Shown: positions 24,159-32,422 of the stretch, piece by piece
Layout of the letters: each line of letters opens with the position of its first letter
Position numbering within the stretch: position 1 is the first letter of the stretch
Assembly (NCBI RefSeq): GCF_002021565.1
Contig: NZ_MSZX01000014.1
Location: 62,027 to 126,026, forward strand
Source: Paenibacillus selenitireducens
GTDB lineage: Bacteria > Bacillota > Bacilli > Paenibacillales > Paenibacillaceae
Length of the DNA stretch: 64,000 nucleotides
Direction of reading: 5' to 3'
Notes under the pieces: generated by a model
The model's input: only the letters and a program-made list of their open reading frames with translations
The model's database searches: none
What the model was told of the DNA's origin: nothing
Position numbers and translations under genes: made by a program

Positions 24159-25250
24159 TTAATCGAATTGCATGAGAACTTCTTCAAGGAGCTGTTGACC
24201 AATGTTCTCTACGATGGTGTAATCTGTAGCAGCTGCATAGATGAGGCGCTGCCGATCCCGTAATTGCTTCACCTCAGCCAATATCGCAATGGAGGCTTTC
24301 ATCGAAGCTGCATACTGGGTTTTAACCTCCAGAATATCGTCAGCATATCGCTCATCCGTCCCTTGATCAATGGTACGGACATACATATCGAGAATTTCAT
24401 CCCCTTCCCGGTTAGGGAAGTGTTCATGGGGTGCCGTACTGTCAAAAATGGCGAGTCCTAGGGAAGGATACACGACCATATCTAGACTATTGGGATCAAA
24501 ACCGCAATGGAATACTTCGACATTTACGCCGCGTTCTTCTGCCGTTTGAACAAGTTTCTTCAACATTGTCGATTTCCCTGAGCCGGGACGGCCCTTCACA
24601 TAAATTCGACGGTTCGTCTCTTCCGTAAGGTTCATGACATAATCCACGGCTCCGCGCCATGTTGCAGCCCCTAGGTATAAGTGACGAGCTAACCCTTGAC
24701 CTGTTGACTGTTCAGGGATCAATGCCTTCAATTCATCCGTCACGATATCTGCATCTGCGAACCGAATATGTTCAATATAATACTTCTCCCAATCATCGTG
24801 AATGCGAAGCGTATGCAAGAAGGAATCTGTCGCGCGCTGGTAACCCGCTTCAATCTGATCCTCTAACGCTTGAAGCACTTCTTGAAATGGAAGTAGGACA
24901 GCTACATCCACAGCGGACTCTAAGGAGATTCTCACGAACTCCGTATCTTGAACATCATCGAATGCATCTTGACATGCTGTCGCATCAATAACACCCACAC
25001 CATACGCAGGAATCCATAATCCATCTAGTGTTTCACTGTCTAGCGGATTGTGGAACCATTCTGTTCGAATATCGCGTTCACCGACGGCTTCTGCAATACG
25101 TCGAATCCATACCGACTTCCCTGTTCCTGGTGCTCCTTCGAGTAGGAAAATCCGACGAGCCCCTTGAAATGCAGACTTGAAAAAGTTCACTCTTCCGTGT
25201 GCCGTATTCCCACTTGCAAATGCATGCTTCACCATACCCGTCACATCCAT
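24159..25250 (-). CDS. Twin P-loop ATPase-like protein (PRK06851 type)
   Basis: A 363-residue protein with two P-loop NTPase domains in tandem. Walker A motifs are EGAPGTGKS (residues about 38-46) and KGRPGSGKS (about 217-225). Each is followed by the same pattern: a strand ending in WFHNP or VFHCG, and then a GVIDATA or AIFDSTA motif that may act as Walker B. This duplicated arrangement is the mark of the uncharacterised PRK06851 family found in Bacilli and Clostridia. Adopted start: the ATG after GGGAGTGTG. Function unknown. Confidence 0.78.
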   Translation of the reverse strand: MDVTGMVKHAFASGNTAHGRVNFFKSAFQGARRIFLLEGAPGTGKSVWIRRIAEAVGERDIRTEWFHNPLDSETLDGLWIPAYGVGVIDATACQDAFDDVQDTEFVRISLESAVDVAVLLPFQEVLQALEDQIEAGYQRATDSFLHTLRIHDDWEKYYIEHIRFADADIVTDELKALIPEQSTGQGLARHLYLGAATWRGAVDYVMNLTEETNRRIYVKGRPGSGKSTMLKKLVQTAEERGVNVEVFHCGFDPNSLDMVVYPSLGLAIFDSTAPHEHFPNREGDEILDMYVRTIDQGTDERYADDILEVKTQYAASMKASIAILAEVKQLRDRQRLIYAAATDYTIVENIGQQLLEEVLMQFD

Positions 25251-25333
25251 CACACTCCCAGCTGATCGCGTTTATGTAACACCTTATGTAAGTATCCGGA
25301 AATGTGTGTTTGCCCATTGCAAAGTACAAGAAA

Positions 25334-25362
25334 AATCCATCTATGACGTTCATAGATGGATT
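25334..25362 (-). terminator. Intrinsic terminator of the pentapeptide-repeat gene
   Basis: AATCCATCTATGA and TCATAGATGGATT make a perfect 13-bp stem with a 3-base loop; on the minus strand TTTTTCTTGT follows. It is 8 bases past the pentapeptide-repeat stop codon. Confidence 0.9.
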
Positions 25363-25370
25363 AGGTCGTA

Positions 25371-25781
25371 TTATTTGCGGAGCGCAGCGTGTGCTTCTAG
25401 TAATTCCGTTACGAGAACCCCGTTAATCTTCATTCCCGTCAGATTGCAATCCGTGATTTCAAGCTTGCTCAAGTTACAATCTGTGATCGTACTTCCTTGT
25501 AAATTACAGTTTTCAAATCGTAAAGGTCTTTGCTGCTCGCCAGGCTGATGGTTCGGATGACATTCCGGCGGCATCCCGATATTATGGATGAATGCTCCGC
25601 CGAGCTGTGCCCCATCAATTTCAATATCGCTTAAATTGGCGTCTGTGATTCGTGTTCCGGCTAATGTTACATTCTCAAAATACAATTTCTCACCGCACAC
25701 ATTCACGAACTTAGATCCTGCAACATTTGCATTATTAATGTCTAACATTTTCGCAGCATTTACAACTTCGATTCGTTCCAT
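25371..25781 (-). CDS. Pentapeptide-repeat protein
   Basis: A 136-residue protein made of pentapeptide-like repeats of the A(D/N)LXX type: NANVAGSKFVNV, YFENVTLAGTRITDANLSDI, EIDGAQLGGAFI, then after a linker FENCNLQGSTITDCNLSKL and EITDCNLTGMKI. These form a right-handed four-sided beta-helix that can mimic DNA; some relatives (Qnr) protect gyrase from quinolones, but most are unassigned. A loop of about 20 residues (PPECHPNHQPGEQQ) interrupts the coil. Start MERIEVV follows AGAGGTG. Confidence 0.85.
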   Translation of the reverse strand: MERIEVVNAAKMLDINNANVAGSKFVNVCGEKLYFENVTLAGTRITDANLSDIEIDGAQLGGAFIHNIGMPPECHPNHQPGEQQRPLRFENCNLQGSTITDCNLSKLEITDCNLTGMKINGVLVTELLEAHAALRK

Positions 25782-25879
25782 AGGACACCTCTTCATTAGA
25801 ATTTATTTCCTAAATGATAGGATACTTGAATTTACTAGATTGACCCCATTTATATCTTGAGTAATTCTTAATCTACAGT

Positions 25880-26335
25880 TTATCCTTGTTCCATCCCTGT
25901 CATAAAGCCCTCTTTCACATCATCTGTCGTATCCCACTTCGACCAAGCAGCCTCTAGCAAGTTGCCCACTTGATCTTTGAAATAGAAGTATTTCGCTTCA
26001 TTCTCGCCAAGCGTATGCAACTTTTCGACCTCGACGCCACTGTTCTTTAACGAATCATAGGTAAATTCGATATTCGGACAATTCAAGGCCATGATCGGAA
26101 ACGGCTTTCCGTTTCTGGAAATTTGCAAGGGGTGATCGTCTTCTGTCTCGATGAGCAATAATGCAATGGCATGTTGGTGAGGATGATGCAATACGGCTAA
26201 ATAGGAACCTCTGTCTTGAAACTTGTTGATGAGTTGAAAAGATAAATGCTTCGTGTACCATGCGATAGATTCATCTAGCTTTGGTGTAGGAACATAGACG
26301 TAACCGATTTGAGAAAAATGGAATGGTTGTGTCAT
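25880..26335 (-). CDS. VOC family protein
   Basis: A 151-residue VOC protein. The first unit begins QIGYVYVPTPKLDESIAWY and contains FQLINKFQDRGSYLAVLHHP; the second ends YFYFKDQVGNLLEAAWSKW, with a Glu in the expected ligand position. A C-terminal extension (DDVKEGFMTGMEQG) follows the fold. AAAGGAGTG precedes the ATG by 9 bases. It has separate spacing from both neighbours (98 and 39 bases) and may be monocistronic. Substrate unknown. Confidence 0.82.
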   Translation of the reverse strand: MTQPFHFSQIGYVYVPTPKLDESIAWYTKHLSFQLINKFQDRGSYLAVLHHPHQHAIALLLIETEDDHPLQISRNGKPFPIMALNCPNIEFTYDSLKNSGVEVEKLHTLGENEAKYFYFKDQVGNLLEAAWSKWDTTDDVKEGFMTGMEQG

Positions 26336-26374
26336 GAAATACACTCCTTTGGGGGAAGTTTATTTGTTGTTTCA

Positions 26375-27226
26375 TCAAACCATGTGTTGAAATCTTGACC
26401 GTTCTAACCCTGCTAGTGCTTCTTTGATGACGCTCGTATACTTCTCATATGTGGTCTGGTCCATGAGGCGGAAGTATAAGCTCCTTAAAAAACGTTTTTT
26501 ATTCCCGAAAAGAATGTCATCTTCCGGAAGATGCCCAGTTTTTGCATATGAACCTATCTCGTGGATCCAATCCCCCATTTCTTCATCGGAAATAAGCCCT
26601 CGGTGAAAAATCTTCATGACGACATTAACCATTCTCTCATCTTCACTATGAATGAAGGCGTAACGATCGACAGCTATTTTTCGCTTCATCACATGCAGGA
26701 TTTCCATAAGATCTTCTCTATGAATCGATGGTAAGGAGGACACCGCAGCAAGCGCATCTGACGCATGAGCTATAGCATGAGCCCATCCCTTCCCCGGAAC
26801 ATAACCACGCAAATCCTTTTCCATATCAAAAAACGAGATTAGCTTATCTTTAATCTCTGATATTTCCTGCTCTGTAAGGAAATTTGAATGTTCGTGATAC
26901 GATATGGCTAACGGAACAAATAATACCGAGAAGGCTCTAGTAAACACGGAGTCGGTGTTCATCTCACCCATGTTGAGAAAGGAATGGTTATCATCTAAGC
27001 TAAGTCGTAAAAGGTGCCGCATTTGATCTGCTGTAAACTCCTGATTTTTCGACCACATATACAATGTTGAATAGATGAGGTTGTCCCGATACTCTGAATC
27101 CACATCCCCAATATCTTCCATCATTTTAAGTGCCAATTCGTAAGCTAGCATATCCGAAGGAACACGGTAATCTTCTTGTTCTATGCGCAATAGAAGTTCT
27201 TTCATGACCATCGTAGAATTTTTCAT
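26375..27226 (-). CDS. DUF2785 family protein
   Basis: A 283-residue, largely helical cytoplasmic protein assigned to DUF2785. The N-terminal pattern KELLLRIEQEDYRVPSD, MMEDIGDVDSEYRDNLIYSTLYMW and the central RGYVPGKGWAHAIAHASDAL are family hallmarks; the last carries two conserved His residues that might bind a metal. No activity has been established for the family. The start MKNSTMVMK follows TAGGAGTG at 7 bases. It follows the methyltransferase gene by 10 bases, so the two are probably one operon. Confidence 0.8.
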   Translation of the reverse strand: MKNSTMVMKELLLRIEQEDYRVPSDMLAYELALKMMEDIGDVDSEYRDNLIYSTLYMWSKNQEFTADQMRHLLRLSLDDNHSFLNMGEMNTDSVFTRAFSVLFVPLAISYHEHSNFLTEQEISEIKDKLISFFDMEKDLRGYVPGKGWAHAIAHASDALAAVSSLPSIHREDLMEILHVMKRKIAVDRYAFIHSEDERMVNVVMKIFHRGLISDEEMGDWIHEIGSYAKTGHLPEDDILFGNKKRFLRSLYFRLMDQTTYEKYTSVIKEALAGLERSRFQHMV

Positions 27227-27236
27227 ATATCCACTC

Positions 27237-27995
27237 CTAATGAATGCGAGATTTCTTCTTGCAGATGCAGACCATTTCCTTGCTATCCTGGCACAGCTCT
27301 TCTTTATCCCAGCTTCCATAGACCTGTAAAACTTCGAATTCATTCGCGGCTAGTAACAGAATTAGCTCTTGTGGAAAGGTATATCGTAATTGTAAAGACT
27401 CATGGGATGCACCCATTTCCCTACCGTCTCGATCACGAATTATCTTCTCCGTCCGACATGATAGAATTTGCGAGATAGGGTCGTATTCTTCCACATGTCG
27501 CTCCACAACATCAAACATGGATTCATTTTTATATTGTTCTTGATACCGCTGCACTTGGCTTAATTCATGCAGTTGAGGGACTCTTGTCCCAAATATAAAT
27601 ACCCCGTCATCGTCCAAAAACTGGTATATCCCCTTTAGAAGCAGCTTCTGATCATGGTTCGTCAGTACATGTTGAAACGTATTTCCGACCATATACATCA
27701 TGGAATACTGGAATCCCAACGCTAATTGCGTGACATCCATGGGTTGAAGCTTGATTCGCATACCATACTGCTTCGCTTTGTTCACTGCCATACACAGCAT
27801 GGGTTCACTAAGATCAACGCCCTCGACATCATACCCTGCTAAAGCTAACGGAATGATAACTCTTCCTGTCCCGCAACCAAGATCTAGAATTTTCCCTTTC
27901 ATCTGACTTGCCCATTCGAGAATTAGCGCATAGTCTTTCGAATAACCAGCATACTTAAAATCATAGGTTTGAGGATCATTATACATGTCATCCAT
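27237..27995 (-). CDS. Class I SAM-dependent methyltransferase
   Basis: A 252-residue methyltransferase. Motif I is ILDLGCGTGRVIIPLA (residues about 36-51), followed by YDVEGVDLSEPMLCMA with the ribose-binding Asp, and LQPMDVTQL as motif II. The C-terminal part (QLRYTFPQELILLLAANEFEVLQVYGSWDKEEL) is typical of the UbiE/Methyltransf_25-like group. AAAGGAAA lies before the ATG. It is upstream of the DUF2785 gene with a 10-base gap. The methyl acceptor cannot be inferred. Confidence 0.86.
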   Translation of the reverse strand: MDDMYNDPQTYDFKYAGYSKDYALILEWASQMKGKILDLGCGTGRVIIPLALAGYDVEGVDLSEPMLCMAVNKAKQYGMRIKLQPMDVTQLALGFQYSMMYMVGNTFQHVLTNHDQKLLLKGIYQFLDDDGVFIFGTRVPQLHELSQVQRYQEQYKNESMFDVVERHVEEYDPISQILSCRTEKIIRDRDGREMGASHESLQLRYTFPQELILLLAANEFEVLQVYGSWDKEELCQDSKEMVCICKKKSRIH

Positions 27996-28041
27996 TCACA
28001 ATTTCCTTTCTCTAATCAACACACTGTTGTTGCCCAAGATC

Positions 28042-28470
28042 CTATAACAGCCCCCTTGAGCGTGCCAAGATTAGCCCCATTCCTAGCCTTGTATCTGACC
28101 ATTCACCTGATGCGACCTTCAAGAATGCATCTTCAATATCAACATAAACGATATCAATGTGTTCGTCATCGTCTAATCTTTGATCCTGAACAAGATGGAT
28201 TTGATTGGTGAAAAATAAAGTTACAGCTACAGAACCTGGTGGTACCAAGAATGTCCCTAATTCAATCAATTCTTGCGAAAATAATCCCGTTTCTTCTGCT
28301 AACTCACGAATAGCTCCATCATAGGGGTTCTCGTTATCTTTCACTTTCCCACCTGGTAATTCCAGTGTATTGGACTGCAATTCTTTCCTATACTGATAGA
28401 CAAGAACTAACTTATGCTCATGGATAGCTAGCACTTTAACAATCTGTCGCGGCGTACGTGCTTCGTTCAA
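28042..28470 (-). CDS. Nudix hydrolase (ADP-ribose pyrophosphatase-like)
   Basis: A Nudix protein of about 142 residues. The catalytic box is LPGGKVKDNENP then AIRELAEETGL, complete in all Glu residues. The late VPPGSVAVTLFFTNQIHLV and LDDDEHIDIVYV segments resemble ADP-ribose pyrophosphatases, in which a Pro/Gly segment and acidic residues after the box contact ADP-ribose. No ATG lies near the N-terminus; TTG at 28470 follows GAGGTG, and TTG at 28482 is the alternative. It starts directly after the APH-like kinase gene. Confidence 0.83.
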   Translation of the reverse strand: MNEARTPRQIVKVLAIHEHKLVLVYQYRKELQSNTLELPGGKVKDNENPYDGAIRELAEETGLFSQELIELGTFLVPPGSVAVTLFFTNQIHLVQDQRLDDDEHIDIVYVDIEDAFLKVASGEWSDTRLGMGLILARSRGLL

Positions 28471-28478
28471 ATCACACC

Positions 28479-29495
28479 TCAAGCGTAGAAGTCAACTGAT
28501 CCATCGACTTTACTTGCATACGTTCTGAACTCTTGAATAAAAGCGTTCAACCATTCTTCTCCAAAATCGAGTGCCCCATCGAGCGTACCGATAAAATGTA
28601 CATCCAAACTCATCACCCATAGACGACGAACCATGACGAAATCTTCAACGGCTTGCTCGTCCAAAGCCGAAAACGCTCGGACCGATCTGTACCCTTTCAA
28701 TATCGCATTCCACGATATTTCAGCCTGCTCCGCGGATTGATTCCGCCTTCTTGAGATCAGAACTTGTGCTAAATCATAGGAGCGCCATCCATAACTTGAC
28801 CATTCAAAGTCATAATGCGAGAAGAGTTCTCCGTCTTGATGCACATTGTTATTCCCATGCATATCGCCATGACATAATCCCCAATCCAAGCCTTGCCCTA
28901 CTTTGGCATTGATTCTTGACGTGATCATCTCGACATATTCCTTCAGAAAAGCAGCATGTGGATGCTCCTCCCCAATATACTGAAGAATACGCTGAAGGGA
29001 CTTATCCAAAAGCTGTTCTAGATTAAGCTCGTTTCTTGGTAGATTCATCTCCATCTGATCCATGGCAAGATGCAATTCGGCTGCCGAACGTCCAAACTTC
29101 ATGCAAGCATCCACATCTTCTAACCGACTTTCATGCCCAGGTACAAACGGATACAGGACGACATATCTCTTACCCTCTGGAGCTTGAATGGCACAATAAT
29201 AAGACTCGTCTCTCTTGCGTACGGGCGGTGCAACTTTGGTGAAGTTGCTATCCAGTGTATGATGAAGTTTATTTAATAGAGTCATCTCATATTGGACGTC
29301 TGCTTCCAATACTTCGGTTCGATAAACCCTTAATACATACTTCCCGTTCGATGTCGTAACCAGATAGGTGTCATTCAATCCTTTTAACAAATATGTACAA
29401 GTCTGCCAAGGACCCACAGAATACTCACCGGAAAACGTATCAAGAATATACGAGCTGTTAAGAACAGAACGTAAAACCATAGGATGTTGTGTCAA
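28479..29495 (-). CDS. APH-fold phosphotransferase (homoserine kinase II/aminoglycoside kinase-like)
   Basis: A 338-residue kinase-like protein. The ATP-binding N-lobe has YLVTTSNGKYVLRVYR, the catalytic loop (Brenner motif) is CHGDMHGNNNVH near residue 206, and the Mg-binding DFEWSSYGWRSYDLA follows. This layout is shared by aminoglycoside phosphotransferases, choline kinases and homoserine kinase II, which phosphorylate hydroxyls. TTG is the start, 6-7 bases after GAGAGGG. Tandem promoters lie upstream, and a Nudix gene follows immediately. Substrate unknown. Confidence 0.85.
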   Translation of the reverse strand: MTQHPMVLRSVLNSSYILDTFSGEYSVGPWQTCTYLLKGLNDTYLVTTSNGKYVLRVYRTEVLEADVQYEMTLLNKLHHTLDSNFTKVAPPVRKRDESYYCAIQAPEGKRYVVLYPFVPGHESRLEDVDACMKFGRSAAELHLAMDQMEMNLPRNELNLEQLLDKSLQRILQYIGEEHPHAAFLKEYVEMITSRINAKVGQGLDWGLCHGDMHGNNNVHQDGELFSHYDFEWSSYGWRSYDLAQVLISRRRNQSAEQAEISWNAILKGYRSVRAFSALDEQAVEDFVMVRRLWVMSLDVHFIGTLDGALDFGEEWLNAFIQEFRTYASKVDGSVDFYA

Positions 29496-29524
29496 TGTGT
29501 TCCCTCTCTTCTACTATTTTCCTA

Positions 29525-29553
29525 ATTATACCATCAAGTACAACTTGCCGTAA
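29525..29553 (-). promoter_or_regulatory. Proximal extended -10 promoter of the APH-like gene
   Basis: On the minus strand TGGTATAAT (29525-29533) is an extended -10, with a weak -35 TTACGG at 17 bases. Transcription would start about 23 bases before the TTG. Confidence 0.55.
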
Positions 29554-29583
29554 CATGTAACGAATAACTTCTCAATTAATCCC

Positions 29584-29612
29584 ATTATAGAACACCTGTT
29601 CCTAAATGTAAA
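29584..29612 (-). promoter_or_regulatory. Distal sigma-A promoter of the APH-like gene
   Basis: TTTACA (29607-29612), a 17-base spacer and a perfect TATAAT (29584-29589) on the minus strand. It lies 59 bases upstream of the extended -10 promoter, giving a tandem arrangement. Confidence 0.7.
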
Positions 29613-29642
29613 TATTTTCATTTTGAAGTATGTTTGAACAGC

Positions 29643-29664
29643 AAAAAGGCCGCTTATCAGCAGC
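29643..29664 (-). terminator. Terminator copy in the duplicated GNAT 3' segment
   Basis: GCCGCT/AGCAGC stem with a short loop, followed on the minus strand by TTTTT. It is nearly identical to the hairpin at 31085-31107 and belongs to the same duplicated segment as the GNAT remnant. Confidence 0.6.
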
Positions 29665-29684
29665 CTGCCTGAGTCCAGACTATT

Positions 29685-29849
29685 CTATTTTAAACCCATT
29701 AGATTCTTCGTTTTTCTATAAAATACAAGTGATGCATACTCATTAAGCCTCTTACATCCCCCAGTCTTGCAGAACCCCATTTTTCCATAGAAGTAACAAT
29801 TACGCTCTTCTTCAAGAAGGGTTACAAGTTTCCAAGTCTTTGCTAGTGG
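29685..29849 (-). pseudogene. GNAT 3'-end remnant, duplicate of the gene at 31118-31609
   Basis: The frame reads PLAKTWKLVTLLEEERNCYF ... KRLNEYASLVFYRKT and stops. It matches the last 50 residues of the intact GNAT at 31118-31609 (AKTWELATLLEEVRNCYLYE ... KRLNEYATLVFYKK) at both DNA and protein level. No start, N-terminal half or acetyl-CoA loop is present. With the terminator, it forms a duplicated segment of about 200 bases on the other side of the secreted-protein gene. Confidence 0.85.
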
Positions 29850-30135
29850 ATGAGTAAGCAACTAACTTACTTACACGAGGCGAATAATTAAGAAGTTCCC
29901 CACTGGTCCTGAAACGTAACGGCCGGTGGGGAACTATTTTGTTGTTACTTTCTAGGCTTAATCCTATAGTCATCCGTTCGGTTGGGGTGCGTTGGCTGCT
30001 TCACCGACAGCTAATAGGACTAGCTGCAGGTATAACAATACTAGCAACACTACATCTACATTAAAATAAATCCCGAGAAACTGTTCTATGATGCTGGCAA
30101 GGCTTCCTGGATTTGTCCATAGCGATCAGAACTGT
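29850..30135. other. Intergenic stretch with one strong hairpin
   Basis: No credible gene is seen. AGTTCCCCACTGG (from 29894) and CCGGTGGGGAACT (to 29935) form a 13-bp stem with one wobble, followed on the plus strand by ATTTTGTTGTT. It resembles a plus-strand terminator although no plus-strand gene lies upstream; it may mark a deleted gene or mobile sequence. The rest shows no recognisable feature. Confidence 0.5.
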
Positions 30136-30672
30136 CTATTTAGGGTTCTCAATTTTAACTCCATTTACATACCAAGAATTAGAGTCATCGCTTTTAGTTT
30201 TCAAATCCATCACAACGTAAGAACCATTAGCTTTTTCCCAATACACCAAAGCTTGTGACTTATCTGGATTTATTAGTAAGGCTGACATATAATCGCCTAC
30301 ATCAAGATTTTTTGCTCTCTCCTCACTATAAAAAGCGTCTATAAAAGAAGATCGTTCTTTTCTAGAGAAAGAAGATAGTAACTCATCATTGTTAAGATCA
30401 TTTATAATCGTCCATTTTGTCAGCTCATGGTATCCACTGATATCACTGCTGTTTGCAAATGCCTTAGCCTCTTCACTTTTTAGGATTACTTCTCTTCCTT
30501 TAGTCCATGATTGATTTAAACGGTCCTCTACTTTTTTCACCATAGCTTGGTCTTCAGGGCTTACATTTGGTAAAAGAGAAGATTTAGTACCACTGGTATA
30601 TGCGTTTGTACCAATTATTAATATGAAAGCGACTAATCCAAAGATGATAAATTTCTTATTCATTTTTTTCAT
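30136..30672 (-). CDS. Exported or membrane-anchored protein, unknown
   Basis: A 178-residue protein starting MKKMNKKFIIFGLVAFILII, a signal peptide or N-terminal anchor without a lipobox Cys. The rest is hydrophilic, with KKVEDRLNQSWTKGREVILK and a C-terminal beta-rich end (SYVVMDLKTK, SWYVNGVKIENPK). I do not recognise the family. AGGAGGGG precedes the ATG. Codon use is noticeably AT-rich compared with neighbours, and the gene lies between two copies of a GNAT 3' segment, so a recent arrival is plausible. Confidence 0.65.
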   Translation of the reverse strand: MKKMNKKFIIFGLVAFILIIGTNAYTSGTKSSLLPNVSPEDQAMVKKVEDRLNQSWTKGREVILKSEEAKAFANSSDISGYHELTKWTIINDLNNDELLSSFSRKERSSFIDAFYSEERAKNLDVGDYMSALLINPDKSQALVYWEKANGSYVVMDLKTKSDDSNSWYVNGVKIENPK

Positions 30673-31117
30673 TTTTAACACCCCTCCTAGAATAGTTATT
30701 TCTCACTATGAGTATTATCTGTAAGTTCCATTTCTATATAACTCAAAATATGCCCTAATTGGACCTGGAACGAAATCATAACTAGCGATATCTGTTATGT
30801 ATTGAGAATCCCCACACTTCAAAGGTATTTATTTACACATTTAATACTAACAGCGAACAAATGGGTTAGTAGTGATGATTTCAACATATAATGGATCTAT
30901 GAATATTTTATTCCATTTTCATATACTTTTCTTTCTTTTCTATATAAACGAATTACAAGATTCAATTCTCAATAAAACGGTTAACTAACAGATCAATTTA
31001 GTATCATCCACCAGATAACTTCCTCACTTTTCTCTTATAACCGTTTAAACACAAAAATAGGGGATAAAAAAACCTCCTAAACGTAAAAAAAGCCGCTTAA
31101 CAGCAGCCATAATTAAT
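30673..31117. other. AT-rich intergenic region
   Basis: This 445-base stretch is strongly AT-rich, has no open frame worth calling on either strand and no repeat that I could pair, apart from the hairpin at its right end that terminates the GNAT gene. It presumably holds the promoter of the exported-protein gene; no convincing -35/-10 pair was found. Confidence 0.5.
31085..31107 (-). terminator. Intrinsic terminator of the GNAT gene (copy 2)
   Basis: GCCGCT/AGCAGC hairpin followed on the minus strand by seven T. It lies 11 bases after the GNAT stop. A near copy occurs at 29643-29664. Confidence 0.7.
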
Positions 31118-31609
31118 CTAATATCTCCCTTTTGCGACTTTTTTATAAAATACAAGTGTTGCATACTCATTTAATCTCTTCCATTCCCCAGTCTTGCGAT
31201 AGCCCATTTTCTCATATAGGTAACAGTTACGCACTTCTTCAAGAAGGGTTGCAAGCTCCCAAGTCTTCGCACGAGGATACATACTTTCTACGAATTCAAT
31301 TGCTCGTTGAGCAATCCCTTGTCCTTGATATGAAGGTGAAATAAACATCGGACTTATTCCGAAGCGTGTCTCCGTTTCGTCCCAATATACACGGATAGCT
31401 CCCACTAGAATTTGATCATGCGTCAGAATTTTATAAAACGAGCCGTAAGGATGATTGATTCTCGCAATGACTCTCTCGATACTTTCACAGGCTGGATTTG
31501 TATCGAAGTCTTGATATTTAGCCAGCAACGGGGCAAATGTCTTTACTTGCATGGCATAGATCGTGTTCGCATCCGACTCGTCTGCTTTTTCTAATACGAT
31601 GCTATACAT
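31118..31609 (-). CDS. GNAT N-acetyltransferase
   Basis: A 163-residue GNAT. The strand ISPMFISPSYQGQGIAQRAI holds the acetyl-CoA loop (QGQGIA, about residue 96), and NCYLYEKMGYRKTGEW is the motif B Tyr segment. The N-terminus (VLEKADESDANTIYAMQVKTF) is usual for the family. AAGGGGTGG precedes the ATG. The 3' end and terminator occur a second time at 29643-29849 as a truncated copy, indicating local duplication. Substrate unknown. Confidence 0.85.
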   Translation of the reverse strand: MYSIVLEKADESDANTIYAMQVKTFAPLLAKYQDFDTNPACESIERVIARINHPYGSFYKILTHDQILVGAIRVYWDETETRFGISPMFISPSYQGQGIAQRAIEFVESMYPRAKTWELATLLEEVRNCYLYEKMGYRKTGEWKRLNEYATLVFYKKVAKGRY

Positions 31610-31664
31610 AAGCCACCCCTTATCTATGAAAAAAACCTAACCGAGGTCCATCTCGAAAACACTT

Positions 31665-32396
31665 CTATTTCACGCATCGAAACATCAGAAACAACGGAAT
31701 TCGCATTCTTCGCTTAAACTCATCTTGATGTTCAAATAACTCTGGTCTTGGGGAGCACTCCCGAACATCCTCAATTGTGAATCCCGCCTGCTTCAATGCT
31801 TGGAAATAGGCCTCAAACGTTCTGTGATATTTGACGACACTCTCCCCGATCCATGGTTCTGTCCGTTTTCCTAATTCGAAGTATTCGTCAACGATCCAGT
31901 TCGATCTTTTGCCGGAAATTTCTGCACTTGCCATGGAAGACGTTAGAACAGGGTGTTGTACACTAAAAATAAACTCCCCACCCGGGACTAATGCATGATG
32001 GATATGGCCGAACGTTGGTTGAATATCTTGCACATAATGAAGGGCAAGCCGAGATATCGCTATATCGTATGTATGTTGCGGATAATTCCAACCTTCGATT
32101 GTAGCATGATGGATCTGACTATTTGTCGTATCTAATCGCGTCCGTGCCTCATGTACCATGTTGGATGAACCCTCAACACCCTCGTAATATTTACATCCCT
32201 GCTGCAATAGCTCATATCCGAACCTTCCATCCCAACATCCTAAATCTAGAACCGTTTTACCAGTAAAATCCCCCATAAGTTCAAGCAGAACGGGTTTCTC
32301 TATGATGTTATTCGGACTATCCTGGCGGTTCCTTCTCAATAAATATTGCTGGAGAAACTCCGCATTGTCGTAGACGGATGATCCGTCATATTCCAT
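31665..32396 (-). CDS. Class I SAM-dependent methyltransferase
   Basis: A 243-residue methyltransferase. Motif I is VLDLGCWDGRFGYELL (about residues 49-64), with Trp-Asp replacing the more common Gly-Thr-Gly; YEGVEGSSNMV carries the acidic ribose contact, and YDIAISRLALHYVQD is motif IV. FIFSVQHPVLTSS is typical of the bacterial Methyltransf_11 group. The second of two ATGs (32396) is chosen for spacing from AGGGGGG. It follows the MFS gene by 26 bases. Acceptor unknown. Confidence 0.85.
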   Translation of the reverse strand: MEYDGSSVYDNAEFLQQYLLRRNRQDSPNNIIEKPVLLELMGDFTGKTVLDLGCWDGRFGYELLQQGCKYYEGVEGSSNMVHEARTRLDTTNSQIHHATIEGWNYPQHTYDIAISRLALHYVQDIQPTFGHIHHALVPGGEFIFSVQHPVLTSSMASAEISGKRSNWIVDEYFELGKRTEPWIGESVVKYHRTFEAYFQALKQAGFTIEDVRECSPRPELFEHQDEFKRRMRIPLFLMFRCVK

Positions 32397-32422
32397 TTTC
32401 ATCCCCCCTATGCATCCTGGAT

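Noticed and set aside
29941-30060. Plus-strand frame with a hydrophobic end (LIGLAAGITILATL) that could be a tiny toxin or holin
   Set aside because: No start codon with a ribosome binding site and no recognisable family; too short to support.
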